Source: Cohnella xylanilytica (GTDB taxonomy: Bacteria; Bacillota; Bacilli; Paenibacillales; Paenibacillaceae). From it: a stretch of DNA of 64,000 nucleotides. The DNA is taken from NCBI RefSeq assembly GCF_014212175.1, contig NZ_JACJVR010000038.1, positions 1-64,000 on the forward strand, written 5' to 3'. Positions 1 to 7,800 of the stretch are shown here, piece by piece. A model generated the notes under the pieces. That model saw only the letters and a list, made by a program, of their open reading frames with translations, was not told the DNA's origin and searched no databases. Position 1 is the stretch's first letter. Every line of letters starts with the position of its first letter. A program made the position numbers and the translations under genes.

Positions 1-19
1 TTCTCTCTGCGAAAGTTGA

Positions 20-1273
20 GGTAATAAGTTAAAAGAGATAAACGGAGACATTGCAAAGCTTGTTGAAAAGTTAAATGTCGAGTTTGAAAGTGCAACGGGT
101 ATTTCAAGTAGTCTAAGTTTGCCAACCAACCTTCAGTCCTTGTACACCTCCTTTTTAGTAAACACGATTTATGGTGAAGATGAAGTTCCGTTAGAGCAAC
201 GGGGGGATGGCATTAAGGTTAGGTATATTCCCAGCATATTGAATTATATAGCCAATATATCAAACAAACAATTTATCTGGGGATTTGAAGAACCGGAAAA
301 TTCTCTAGAATATAAGCTTTGCACAAAGATGGCAGAGGACTTTGAAAAGGTTTATTCAAAGGTAATTCAAATTTTTACTACCAGTCATTCTCCTGCGTTT
401 ATTTCCATAAATAATACTAAGACGTCTTTGTATAGGATTTATAAGCAAGGGTACCAAACTAAGGTGGTATCCTTAAACAAATCCGATCAGGGATCTGTTC
501 ATGTGTTGAATGAAGAATTAGGTCTAACAAAGTTATTGCAGGACCAACATGAATATTACTTAAAGAGAGTAGAAGAAATTGAACTCCAAAAGCGCGAGTT
601 GCAGATACTACAAGACGAAATAGCTACGAGTCGAAAACCAACGGTAATAACTGAAGGGAAAACTGATAAAATGATTCTTGAAACGGCATGGTCGAAGTTA
701 TACCCAGAAAGAGAGATGCCGTTCAATATTACTAGCTGTGATTTAGAAGATGGCACTTCAGGTGGGGGGGCTGCAGGGTGTGGCATACTGAGGAAACAAC
801 TAGAATCAGTAAGACATGATAGTCCGAACATCATTATTGGGTTATTTGATTATGATCAGGCTGGAATGGATGCATTTAAGCTAGATAAAAACTACACATT
901 AACTGAAGGATATTCAAATATCAAGAGGAATAAAAACGGAAGAGGGTTTGCAGTACTTCTTCCAATCCCTGAAGGAAGAGAGGATTTTGAGACAACCAAA
1001 AACCTACCTATTGAGTTTTACTTTGAAGAGGCCGATTTGCGCAAAGAGGTTGATGGTTACTCCCTCGGATTGATTCAACCTGTACTTCAAGCAAAATTTA
1101 TGGGCGTGATCGTTAAACAATTTGAGACTAATGAACTGCAGTATGCTCAAGTTGAAAGTAATACAAAAACAGTTTTTGCCGAGAAAATTGTTCCGACCTT
1201 TGAACCCAGTAGCTTTAGGAATTTTGATATGCTCTTTAGTATTTTTGACAAAATTATTAATGACCAAGTTTAG
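20..1273 (+). CDS. OLD-family ATPase with TOPRIM nuclease domain, 5' incomplete
   Basis: The protein reads as the C-terminal two thirds of an OLD-type (overcoming lysogenization defect) ABC-class ATPase fused to a TOPRIM nuclease. Counting from the TTG at 119, an ABC-signature-like RGDGIK lies at residues 28-33, Walker B FEEPE at 56-60, a switch histidine in TSH at 88-90, then the TOPRIM motifs EGKTD (E179) and DYD (D244, D246). The N-terminal Walker A half is absent. The frame is open back to 20 but is closed by TGA at 17-19, and the only usual start codon in it is TTG 119. Bases 3-29 are open in another frame and end in residues that could continue this protein, so a single-base frameshift near 25-30 is likely. 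The gene is much more AT-rich than the loci to its right, which fits acquired DNA. OLD proteins are linked to phage defence; that role is inference here. Confidence 0.7.
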   Translation, partial: GNKLKEINGDIAKLVEKLNVEFESATGISSSLSLPTNLQSLYTSFLVNTIYGEDEVPLEQRGDGIKVRYIPSILNYIANISNKQFIWGFEEPENSLEYKLCTKMAEDFEKVYSKVIQIFTTSHSPAFISINNTKTSLYRIYKQGYQTKVVSLNKSDQGSVHVLNEELGLTKLLQDQHEYYLKRVEEIELQKRELQILQDEIATSRKPTVITEGKTDKMILETAWSKLYPEREMPFNITSCDLEDGTSGGGAAGCGILRKQLESVRHDSPNIIIGLFDYDQAGMDAFKLDKNYTLTEGYSNIKRNKNGRGFAVLLPIPEGREDFETTKNLPIEFYFEEADLRKEVDGYSLGLIQPVLQAKFMGVIVKQFETNELQYAQVESNTKTVFAEKIVPTFEPSSFRNFDMLFSIFDKIINDQV

Positions 1274-1280
1274 GATAAAG

Positions 1281-1304
1281 AGGGGGCACCTGCGGGTGTC
1301 CCCT
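1281..1304 (+). terminator. Hairpin after the OLD-type gene
   Basis: A G/C-rich inverted repeat (GGGGCACC against GGTGTCCCC with one bulged base, loop TGC) begins eight bases after the stop codon at 1271-1273. It is followed by only a short pyrimidine stretch, so termination is plausible but not certain. Confidence 0.55.
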
Positions 1305-1314
1305 TCGTGTTGAA

Positions 1315-1388
1315 ACTTGCCGTTACAGACAGCGCGAAGAACCATATCACAAGTGAAGCGAAAATTTTTGCAAGCAGGGTATATCACT
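1315..1388. repeat. Dispersed repeat, copy A
   Basis: Begins ACTTGCCGTTACAGACAG and continues with a block containing ATATCACAAGTGA and a GCGAAA-T tract. The first block recurs at 4392 (copy C) and the second at about 3530 (copy B). The three copies lie in non-coding or decayed DNA of this left segment. No terminal inverted repeats or reading frame is visible, so it is more like a small non-autonomous or relic element than an insertion sequence. Confidence 0.5.
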
Positions 1389-1454
1389 GGCTGACTTGAT
1401 CAATTTTATACGCGCTCTTATGATAAAGCAGCCTGTGAAGTACCCTCAAATTCT

Positions 1455-2405
1455 TCAGGATGGTGCCTCTGTATTCGTGGTATACGTCCACGTGTATTCA
1501 ATCGGTTCCCACGACCAATTCACGTCGCGCTTTAAGATCCGCCCCAAGCTCGGCCAGGGGAAATGATAGGCTAGCACCAGCAGTTGTTCCTCGGCAGCGC
1601 GGTTCAGCAGCATGCGTCGCGTGCGGACGGTCTGCTCAGGGTCCAAATCGAAGGCGGTAAGCCAGTCGGGGTGTTCCGGCGTCAGCTTATAATGAGACCA
1701 AGCGTCTCCGACTACCAGCATCGAATCGCCTTTGGAGGAGACAAGGAACGCGCTGTGTCCGGGCGTCTCTCCTTTGGCGGAAATCGCGGCAATTCCCGGA
1801 ATAATGACTTCTTCATCATCGATCAGCCTTAGTTTTGGTTGAAGGCGAGTAAGGCAGTCCTGAGCCAATTGCACCGTTCTTTGTTTGAGAGGTTCCGGGA
1901 GTGCTAGAGAACTTAAATCGGGTTGTTCCATCCAGAACGTCCACTCTGCTTTGGAGAGTACGTAAGTGGCGTTAGGAAAAGAAAATCGATCTTCTTCGTC
2001 GAAGATTCCGCCATAATGATCGGTGTGAGCATGAGAAAGGATGATGGTATTAATCGACTCAGGAGCAATGCCGAATGTTTGCAGGTTCGAACGCACCTTA
2101 CCGACGAAGTCTGCTCTGCCGCTCGGTCCCGGCAAATGTCCAAGCCCCGTATCGATAAGAATTTGATGCTGTCCTGTATGAATGTACAGAACGCTAATCT
2201 GCATCGGCACATGCGTACTAGGCAAAGCATATTCTCTGAGGGTGGCAGCTACTTCTTCTTTGGTTGCATTTGTTATGAGAGAGGTAGGCAGCGAATAGCT
2301 TACTTCATCACTGATTACAAGGCAGTAGAAATCTCCGAGCGTTAAGGGATAGACTCCGGCAGGACGGATATCCGGCGTGCTTGATTGGAAATGATTCTGC
2401 ATCAT
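1455..2405 (-). CDS. Metallo-beta-lactamase-fold hydrolase
   Basis: A 316-residue MBL-fold metal-dependent hydrolase, resembling the quorum-quenching lactonase and GloB-like branch of the superfamily. The metal-binding signature HAHTDH is at residues 125-130, a further histidine in GHSAF at 217 and the bridging aspartate in VGDAWSH at 234. No signal peptide is seen, so it is probably cytoplasmic. I place the start at the first ATG of ATGATG (2405) because AAAAGGAG sits just upstream; a longer frame to 2444 has no ribosome binding site. It is divergent from the XRE regulator at 2544 with overlapping promoters, so that regulator is the likely controller. The substrate cannot be deduced; lactones, thioesters or another ester are all possible. 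Confidence 0.85.
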   Translation of the reverse strand: MMQNHFQSSTPDIRPAGVYPLTLGDFYCLVISDEVSYSLPTSLITNATKEEVAATLREYALPSTHVPMQISVLYIHTGQHQILIDTGLGHLPGPSGRADFVGKVRSNLQTFGIAPESINTIILSHAHTDHYGGIFDEEDRFSFPNATYVLSKAEWTFWMEQPDLSSLALPEPLKQRTVQLAQDCLTRLQPKLRLIDDEEVIIPGIAAISAKGETPGHSAFLVSSKGDSMLVVGDAWSHYKLTPEHPDWLTAFDLDPEQTVRTRRMLLNRAAEEQLLVLAYHFPWPSLGRILKRDVNWSWEPIEYTWTYTTNTEAPS

Positions 2406-2446
2406 GTAGTCTCCTTTTTCTTTGAATAAGATGGGGGATCTCAATG

Positions 2447-2475
2447 TTGTTTCGCTTGTTGAGCTTGATTATACT
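2447..2475 (+). promoter_or_regulatory. Overlapping divergent promoters for MBL hydrolase and XRE regulator
   Basis: On the plus strand TTGTTT (2447-2452) and TATACT (2470-2475) are separated by exactly 17 bases and point at the XRE gene. On the minus strand a perfect TATAAT lies at 2473-2468 pointing at the hydrolase, without a good -35. The two -10 boxes overlap, so the promoters are mutually exclusive or jointly controlled. Confidence 0.55.
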
Positions 2476-2543
2476 GTATTTGTGCCGACGGGACGTGGGC
2501 GCCTTAATCATAGGTTTCCTAGTAACAGTTAGGAGCGGTGGAT

Positions 2544-3383
2544 ATGAACGATAGCGAGCGACGCAAGGTGCTCGGCGAGTTTTTACGCAATAGACGGGCA
2601 AATCTTTGTCCGGGTGACGCAGGGTTCCCGCCCACCAATCCCCGCAGGAAGCCGGGGTTGCGCCGCGAGGAGGTTGCGCAGATCGCCAATGTTGGCGTTT
2701 CCTGGTACACTTGGCTGGAACAAGGACGCGATATTCACCCTTCAGTGCAAGTACTGGAAAGCCTGTCCCGGGCGCTCAGACTTACCCCGGACGAACGGCG
2801 CCATCTCTACCTGCTCTCCGGGCAATCTCTCCCACCTCAAGTGAATCAAATAGAGGAAAAGACCGGCTCCTTATTGCAGCAAGCGGTCAATGAACTCGGA
2901 TCGGCTCCTGCCATTGTGATCGGACGGCGCTGGGATTACTTGGTGTGGAACAAAGCGGCCAACGACATATTTGCGATTTCCCAGCCCGATCGGATAAACC
3001 CGTCTTACGAATTGAATTTGCTGTGGCAGTTTTTCGCCAACCCGGTATTGAAAGGGCGATTCCGGGCTTGGGAGCAGGTCGCGAGCGGCGTGGTGGCGGA
3101 ATTTCGCACGGCAAAAGCCCGTTATTTGGAGGATTCTTCGTTTGAAGGGCTAATCGAGGATTTGAAGGCAGTCAATGCCGATTTTGGCCGGCTATGGCTG
3201 CAACACCATGCGCGCAGCGTCCTTGATGGATATATTGCGTTGGAGCATCCAGTGCTAGGGATTCTGGAATTCGAGCATACCACGCTGCAGGTTCCCAGCG
3301 ATCCGGACATCAGAATGATGATGTTTTTGCCGTTACAGGAAACGCGAAACAATCTGGTTCATTATTTTGAACGCAATCAGTAA
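2544..3383 (+). CDS. XRE-family regulator with MmyB-like ligand-binding domain
   Basis: A 279-residue transcription regulator. The N-terminal helix-turn-helix carries the phrase LRREEVAQIANV and ends in a WLEQGRD turn, typical of the MmyB/HTH_31 group. The rest has the aromatic-rich pattern of the MmyB-like PAS-type domain thought to bind a small hydrophobic ligand. The start is ATG 2544: AGGAG at 2531-2535 is eight bases away, whereas the alternative GTG at 2538 is only two bases from it. Members of this group commonly regulate a divergently encoded oxidoreductase or hydrolase, which here would be the MBL-fold protein. Confidence 0.88.
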   Translation: MNDSERRKVLGEFLRNRRANLCPGDAGFPPTNPRRKPGLRREEVAQIANVGVSWYTWLEQGRDIHPSVQVLESLSRALRLTPDERRHLYLLSGQSLPPQVNQIEEKTGSLLQQAVNELGSAPAIVIGRRWDYLVWNKAANDIFAISQPDRINPSYELNLLWQFFANPVLKGRFRAWEQVASGVVAEFRTAKARYLEDSSFEGLIEDLKAVNADFGRLWLQHHARSVLDGYIALEHPVLGILEFEHTTLQVPSDPDIRMMMFLPLQETRNNLVHYFERNQ

Positions 3384-3472
3384 GGTGATCCACGTGCACC
3401 TCAAAGTGCCTCGCTGCCGAATCGTCAGCCTGTCTTGCAGATCATAGAAATAAAATCCATGTGAGCATCAAA

Positions 3473-3499
3473 AAAGGAGCATGCTGCGGCAGCTCCTTT
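3473..3499 (+). terminator. Terminator after the XRE regulator
   Basis: Perfect 8-bp stem AAAGGAGC / GCTCCTTT with an 11-base loop, preceded by A's and followed by TTTA-TCGATTTT. It could work in both directions. Confidence 0.65.
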
Positions 3500-3517
3500 A
3501 TCGATTTTCCCCGATGG

Positions 3518-3560
3518 AACCGTAAGGAGAACCGTATCACAAGTGACGGCGAAATTTTCA
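3518..3560. repeat. Dispersed repeat, copy B
   Basis: Shares GAACCGTATCACAAGTGA and a following GGCGAAATTTT with copy A at 1315-1388 (there GAACCATATCACAAGTGA then AGCGAAAATTTT). The leading ACTTGCCGTTACAGACAG block of copies A and C is largely missing. Confidence 0.45.
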
Positions 3561-3729
3561 GTCATAGTGTGTGGCATGATTAGGTACAGGACAGATTATA
3601 CGATAAGGAATCACCAAAGTAAACCGATTTAACTTAAATAGTTAATTTAATAAAATTCGTTAATGAAAATTGTGATTCCATCGGTTTTCCTATACTATTG
3701 TAGAGTAAGCATCAAAGGAGGCTCCAGTC

Positions 3730-4369
3730 GTGAGGAAACCGATGAGCGCTAATCATTACTTGAACAAAATTAAGCCTATCGTTCGAAAAACGAAGTCAGC
3801 CAATTGAGATAGGCGATATCGCAAAATATATGGATATTAGTAAAGTGACGCTATATAAACATTTTTCATCCAAAGATGATATCATCGAACAGGTTGTCGA
3901 ATATGAAATTCAGTACTTGCAGCAGGCTGATATCGTTGTAAATGATGATTCCCTCTCTTATGTAGATCGCTTCCAAAAAACTTTTCTGCAGTCGCTGCTG
4001 TGCGTTGTTTATTTATCTGACCTGTTCCTGCAAGATCTCAAGGAATTTTATCCGACGCTGTATGATAAGCTAGTCCTGGCCCAATAAAATCGAAATAAGA
4101 ATTTACAGGCTTTTTTTGAGACCGGGATGGACCGGAAGGTTTTCAACAGAATGAATCCCATGCTGCCCTTGATTCAAGATGACGCCACGCTGCGGCGCAT
4201 CATGGAACCGAATTTCAGTATTCAATGGTATGATCTCACGTTGAAACAAGCGATAATCGAATATTAAAAGATGAAACAATATCAAATGATTAGGCCGGAA
4301 CATCTGGATGCGATTGACGATTCCAATTTTGAGAGTCAGGTAGCGGAAATTTTACTAACAATTTCGTGA
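3730..4369 (+). pseudogene. Decayed TetR-family regulator
   Basis: A TetR/AcrR regulator with at least three lesions. A good ribosome binding site (AAAGGAGG at about 3714) precedes GTG 3730 and ATG 3742, but that frame stops at 3805-3807. The helix-turn-helix continues in another frame from about 3800: IEIGDIAKYMDISKVTLYKH followed by SSKDDII, an unmistakable TetR recognition-helix region. This frame meets an in-frame TAA at 4085-4087, continues coherently to a second TAA at 4265-4267, and ends at TGA 4367-4369. One frameshift plus two nonsense codons make it a relic. It probably once controlled the short-chain dehydrogenase whose remains lie just downstream. Confidence 0.8.
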
Positions 4370-4391
4370 GCATATCTGTGGGTTGGCTTTT

Positions 4392-4466
4392 AACTTGCCG
4401 TTACAGACAGGGTGGAGAATCGTATCATAAATAAATAAACCGGCTACTTGCAGAGGAGCATATCAG
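4392..4466. repeat. Dispersed repeat, copy C
   Basis: Starts with ACTTGCCGTTACAGACAG, identical to copy A at 1315, then GGAGAATCGTATCA, related to copies A and B, and ends in a TTGCAGAG...CATATCA stretch that resembles the tail of copy A. It abuts the point where the short-chain dehydrogenase remnant loses its reading, so the element may mark the breakpoint. Confidence 0.45.
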
Positions 4467-4621
4467 CCTGCCATAGTTGGGAGCCATACTGTGCCTGCAG
4501 ATCATCCAGCACACCCGGCTTGCTTACTGTTGCGGCTACACGGTCCCCCCCTATCAAGCAACCGGCGAGTTATACGTGAAGCCAAGCCTCCTGACGCTCC
4601 TGTAATGAACCATGTTTGCAT
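4444..4621 (-). pseudogene. Truncated, frameshifted short-chain dehydrogenase (SDR)
   Basis: Reading the minus strand from ATG 4621, preceded by GGAGGT, gives MQTWFITGASGGLASRITRR, the N-terminal NAD(P)-binding strand and glycine motif (TGASGG) of a classical SDR. The frame then breaks inside a run of seven G's (plus-strand C's 4545-4551). If six are assumed, the family pattern resumes as RGDRVAATVSKPGVLDDLQ and QYGSQLWQADM before ending at a TAG (4446-4444) next to repeat copy C. The rest of the usual ~280-residue enzyme, including the YxxxK active site, is missing. It is convergent with the TetR relic. Confidence 0.75.
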
Positions 4622-4859
4622 GCCAAACACCTCCAATCGTTGTCTTCCACTGAATCATAAATGCACGAATTCCTCGCTTTCCCGTCTCAAGCGTTCGAAC
4701 CGTTCCATATATAACAGGTTGTTCTTAAGAAAGCGTCAAAGGACCAAAAACGTGCAATGACGGCGCAGGGATAGCCTCCCTTACGCCGCCATTTTGAGGT
4801 TAATGCCCCTTTTGTGAGCGGGGTGTTCTTAAAGTGAGCTAAAAATCTACTTTTAAAAC
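4622..4859. other. Non-coding stretch with hairpin
   Basis: Apart from the ribosome binding site of the SDR relic and an imperfect hairpin at 4762-4787 I see no gene or clear regulatory element. Confidence 0.4.
4762..4787 (-). terminator. Possible terminator of the RCC1/SLH gene
   Basis: GGCG-AGGGA pairs with TCCCT-CGCC around a five-base loop with small asymmetries. It lies about 75 bases past the stop codon of the minus-strand gene ending at 4860; the T-run is not immediate. Confidence 0.35.
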
Positions 4860-7800
4860 TTACGGATTGATAAATTGCATCGCCTGCAGCATCCGCTTCA
4901 ACAGGACGGCACTTTGCGCGCGGGACGCATATTCCCGGGGGCCGAACTCCGTTTCGGTCAACCCGCGGATGATGGAGGCTTCGGTCAGCCGCTCCACCGC
5001 GGCATCCGCCCAAGGCGCGATGTCCGCTGCGTCGGCGAACGTTCTCGCCGTCGCCCCGTTCGCATCCGGCGCATGTCCGCCGTACTCCATCGCCCTGACG
5101 ATCATGACCGCCATTTGTTCGCGGGTAACGGGAGCCTCCGGCCGGAACGTCCCGTCCCCCAAGCCGTTAATGAGCTGATGTTGTTGAGCGGCCCAGACGG
5201 CCCCCGCATACCACGCTCCCGGCGCCACGTCCCGGAAAGGCGTCGAATCGTTTGGTTCATCGTCCAGGCCGAGAGCGCGCACGAGCATGGCGGCAAATTC
5301 GGCGCGGCTGATGTGATCGTCCGGCACAAATCGGTCTTGCGTTCTTCCTTCGACAAGCAGCTTGTTCGCCATCAGGACGATATCCTTTTGTGCCCAATGC
5401 CCGTTCAAATCCGCAAACGTATGATCCGATTGGATGACCGAATAAGCGCCGTTATAAAGCGAACGCATCGTCACCAGGGGGGAGCCGTTGTTCGAGAAGA
5501 CAGCCGGTGCGAACCGCAGCCGCCCGTTTTCGTCGATGCGTACGGCAGTCGCTCGATCCGGATTGGCCGGTTCGGGCAGAGCGGCCGTCAGCGTCGCGTA
5601 CGTTCGGCCCCAATCGATGCTGCTGCCGTCGCGGGCCTGGAGCGAATACACGACCGGATGAGGGAGCAGCGGCTCTCCCCCCGCTCTCGCGATCGCTCCG
5701 TTCCCGTCGTCGCTGACGGAACCCGCAGCCGCCGCGATCCCGAAGGTAATAGCCGCATCCTTCGGAACGCCTTGCAGGACGTGGAGCGGAATGTGCAGGC
5801 CATTTCCGTTAACGCGCCATTCCAACAGGGCGTCGGGACGAACATCCAGCGCGCGAAGCAGCGGAGCGGCCGGAAGGTCCATCTTGACCGAGTCTCCGAT
5901 GTCTTGCGCTTCGATCCGAATGCCGTTCGGCTTAGTTGCCAATGCTTCGGACAATTGCTCCGCCGTCGGGAAAATCCGGGTTATGCGTTGACCGCCGGAC
6001 GATTCGTACGATGCGTCCACCCACTTGACCACCCCGTTGAATTTGACGATTACCTGGCGGATGGCCGCAGGCTCGTCGCTGCCTGAGGAGCCGCCGGAGC
6101 CATTGGAACCAGCAGGAGCCTTGACCGTCACCGTGCGCGTCGCTTCCGCGGCGGCATTGCCGGATGGATCTTCCACACTGTACCGCAGCGTATACTTACC
6201 CGCCTGGCTTGTATCTACCGTTCCGGTCACGACAATGCGATCGGAGATGTCGCCGTAGTAGGCATCGGTCGCTTGCGCTCCGGGATCGGCAAACGCTGCG
6301 CCCAGCGGCACGTTCATCGCGGAATCGCCGAGCAGCGTGAGAACGGGAGGCTGCGTATCTTGCACATAGACCGTGCGCGTCACGGTCGCAGCCGCATTGC
6401 CTGCGGCATCGGAAACGTTATAAGCTAGCGTATAAGTGCCGAGGGTCGACGTATCCACCGTTCCGATCACCGTGATCGAAGCGGAAAGGTCGCCGTCCTG
6501 CACATCCTGCGCCGTTGCGCCGGGATCGACAAACGGGCTGTTCGCTTCCACCGTCATGGGATTCGGTCCGTTCAAATAAATCGCCGGTCCGTCTCCGTCG
6601 TACACGTTCACATCGCGGATGACCGCGGCGGTATTCCCGGCGCGGTCCGTGACCTCATATTGAATCGGGTAATTGCCGAGGCGGGTCGTGTCAACGGCTC
6701 CCGAAATCGTGATGGACGAGGCCGGAATCGCGCCGTCAATCGCATCAAGCGCCACCGCCCCCGGTTCCGCATACGTCCCGCCTTGCGGGATATTCATCGG
6801 ATTGCTGCCGTTCAGCGCAAGCTCCGGCGCCGTGTTGTCCAGCACGAACGCATTCGATACCGCGTCGGCGACATTCCCGGCCAGATCTTGCGCGCGGATA
6901 TGCAAGTACCAGTTGCCGTCCCCGCTCGTCTGCCGCAGCGTGTCGCCGTCGGCAAAATCGGTCCAGCCGTCTGCGGGAACGGCCGTGTCTTGCGTCCATG
7001 CGTATTGCAGCGAGGCTGTGTCGACGCCGCTTTCCGCATCCGTCACGGTTACGGTGCTCTCCGCCGTGTGCGAAGGCATCGCTTGGCCGTTCGCGGCGAA
7101 CTGAACGTCGGGAGGCGTTCCGTCTCGCAGCACGGTGATCGTGTACGTTCGAGGCGGCTTCAAATACGGTTCAACCCGAACAGGGATGACCGTCGATGCT
7201 CCCGAGACGCTTACGGTCGCCGTGCTGCCGCTGGCTTGCGGCTGGTTGTCGACATACAGCTGGGCGTTAGCCGCGTCCGCCAGCGTTGCCTTGATATGCA
7301 CGCTTGATTCCGACAGGCCGACGAAGGTATAAGCGGTGACCGAAGGGGAAAACGCGGGATCCATATCGCCCTCCTGCACCTTCAGGCCGCTCAGACGGTC
7401 ATTGCCCGGCACGTCCGTTTGACCGTAATAATCACTATCTCCCGGGCCGGCTCCCCAAGCGACGACGGTGCCGTCCGACTTCAGCGCCAGCGAAAGAGTC
7501 CCTCCCGCCGCGATTGCCACCACCCCGGAGAGTCCGGCCGGCACTTCTATTTGATCATAAAAATCATCTCCCCAGGCGACAACGGTGCCGTCCGATTTCA
7601 GCGCCACCGAATGAAGCCCTCCCGCCGCGATCGCCACCACCCCGGTAAGCCCGGCCGGAACGTACGATTGACCATGAAAATCACCGCCCCAGGCGACGAC
7701 GGTGCCGTCCGCCTTCAGCGCCATCGAGTGCATTCCTCCCGCCGCGATCGCGACCACCCCGGTAAGTCCGGCCGGCACGGTCGTTTGACCACTGCTATTA

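Larger units (their letters stand above)
3384..3729. other. Gene-free stretch before the TetR remnant
   Basis: Holds a terminator hairpin (3473-3499), dispersed repeat copy B (3518-3560) and an AT-rich segment ending in TATACT at about 3692, which may have been the promoter of the decayed TetR gene. I see no coding sequence here. Confidence 0.5.

Noticed and set aside
4491-4760. 89-codon plus-strand frame
   Set aside because: No ribosome binding site and opposite to the SDR remnant, which gives a far better protein reading.
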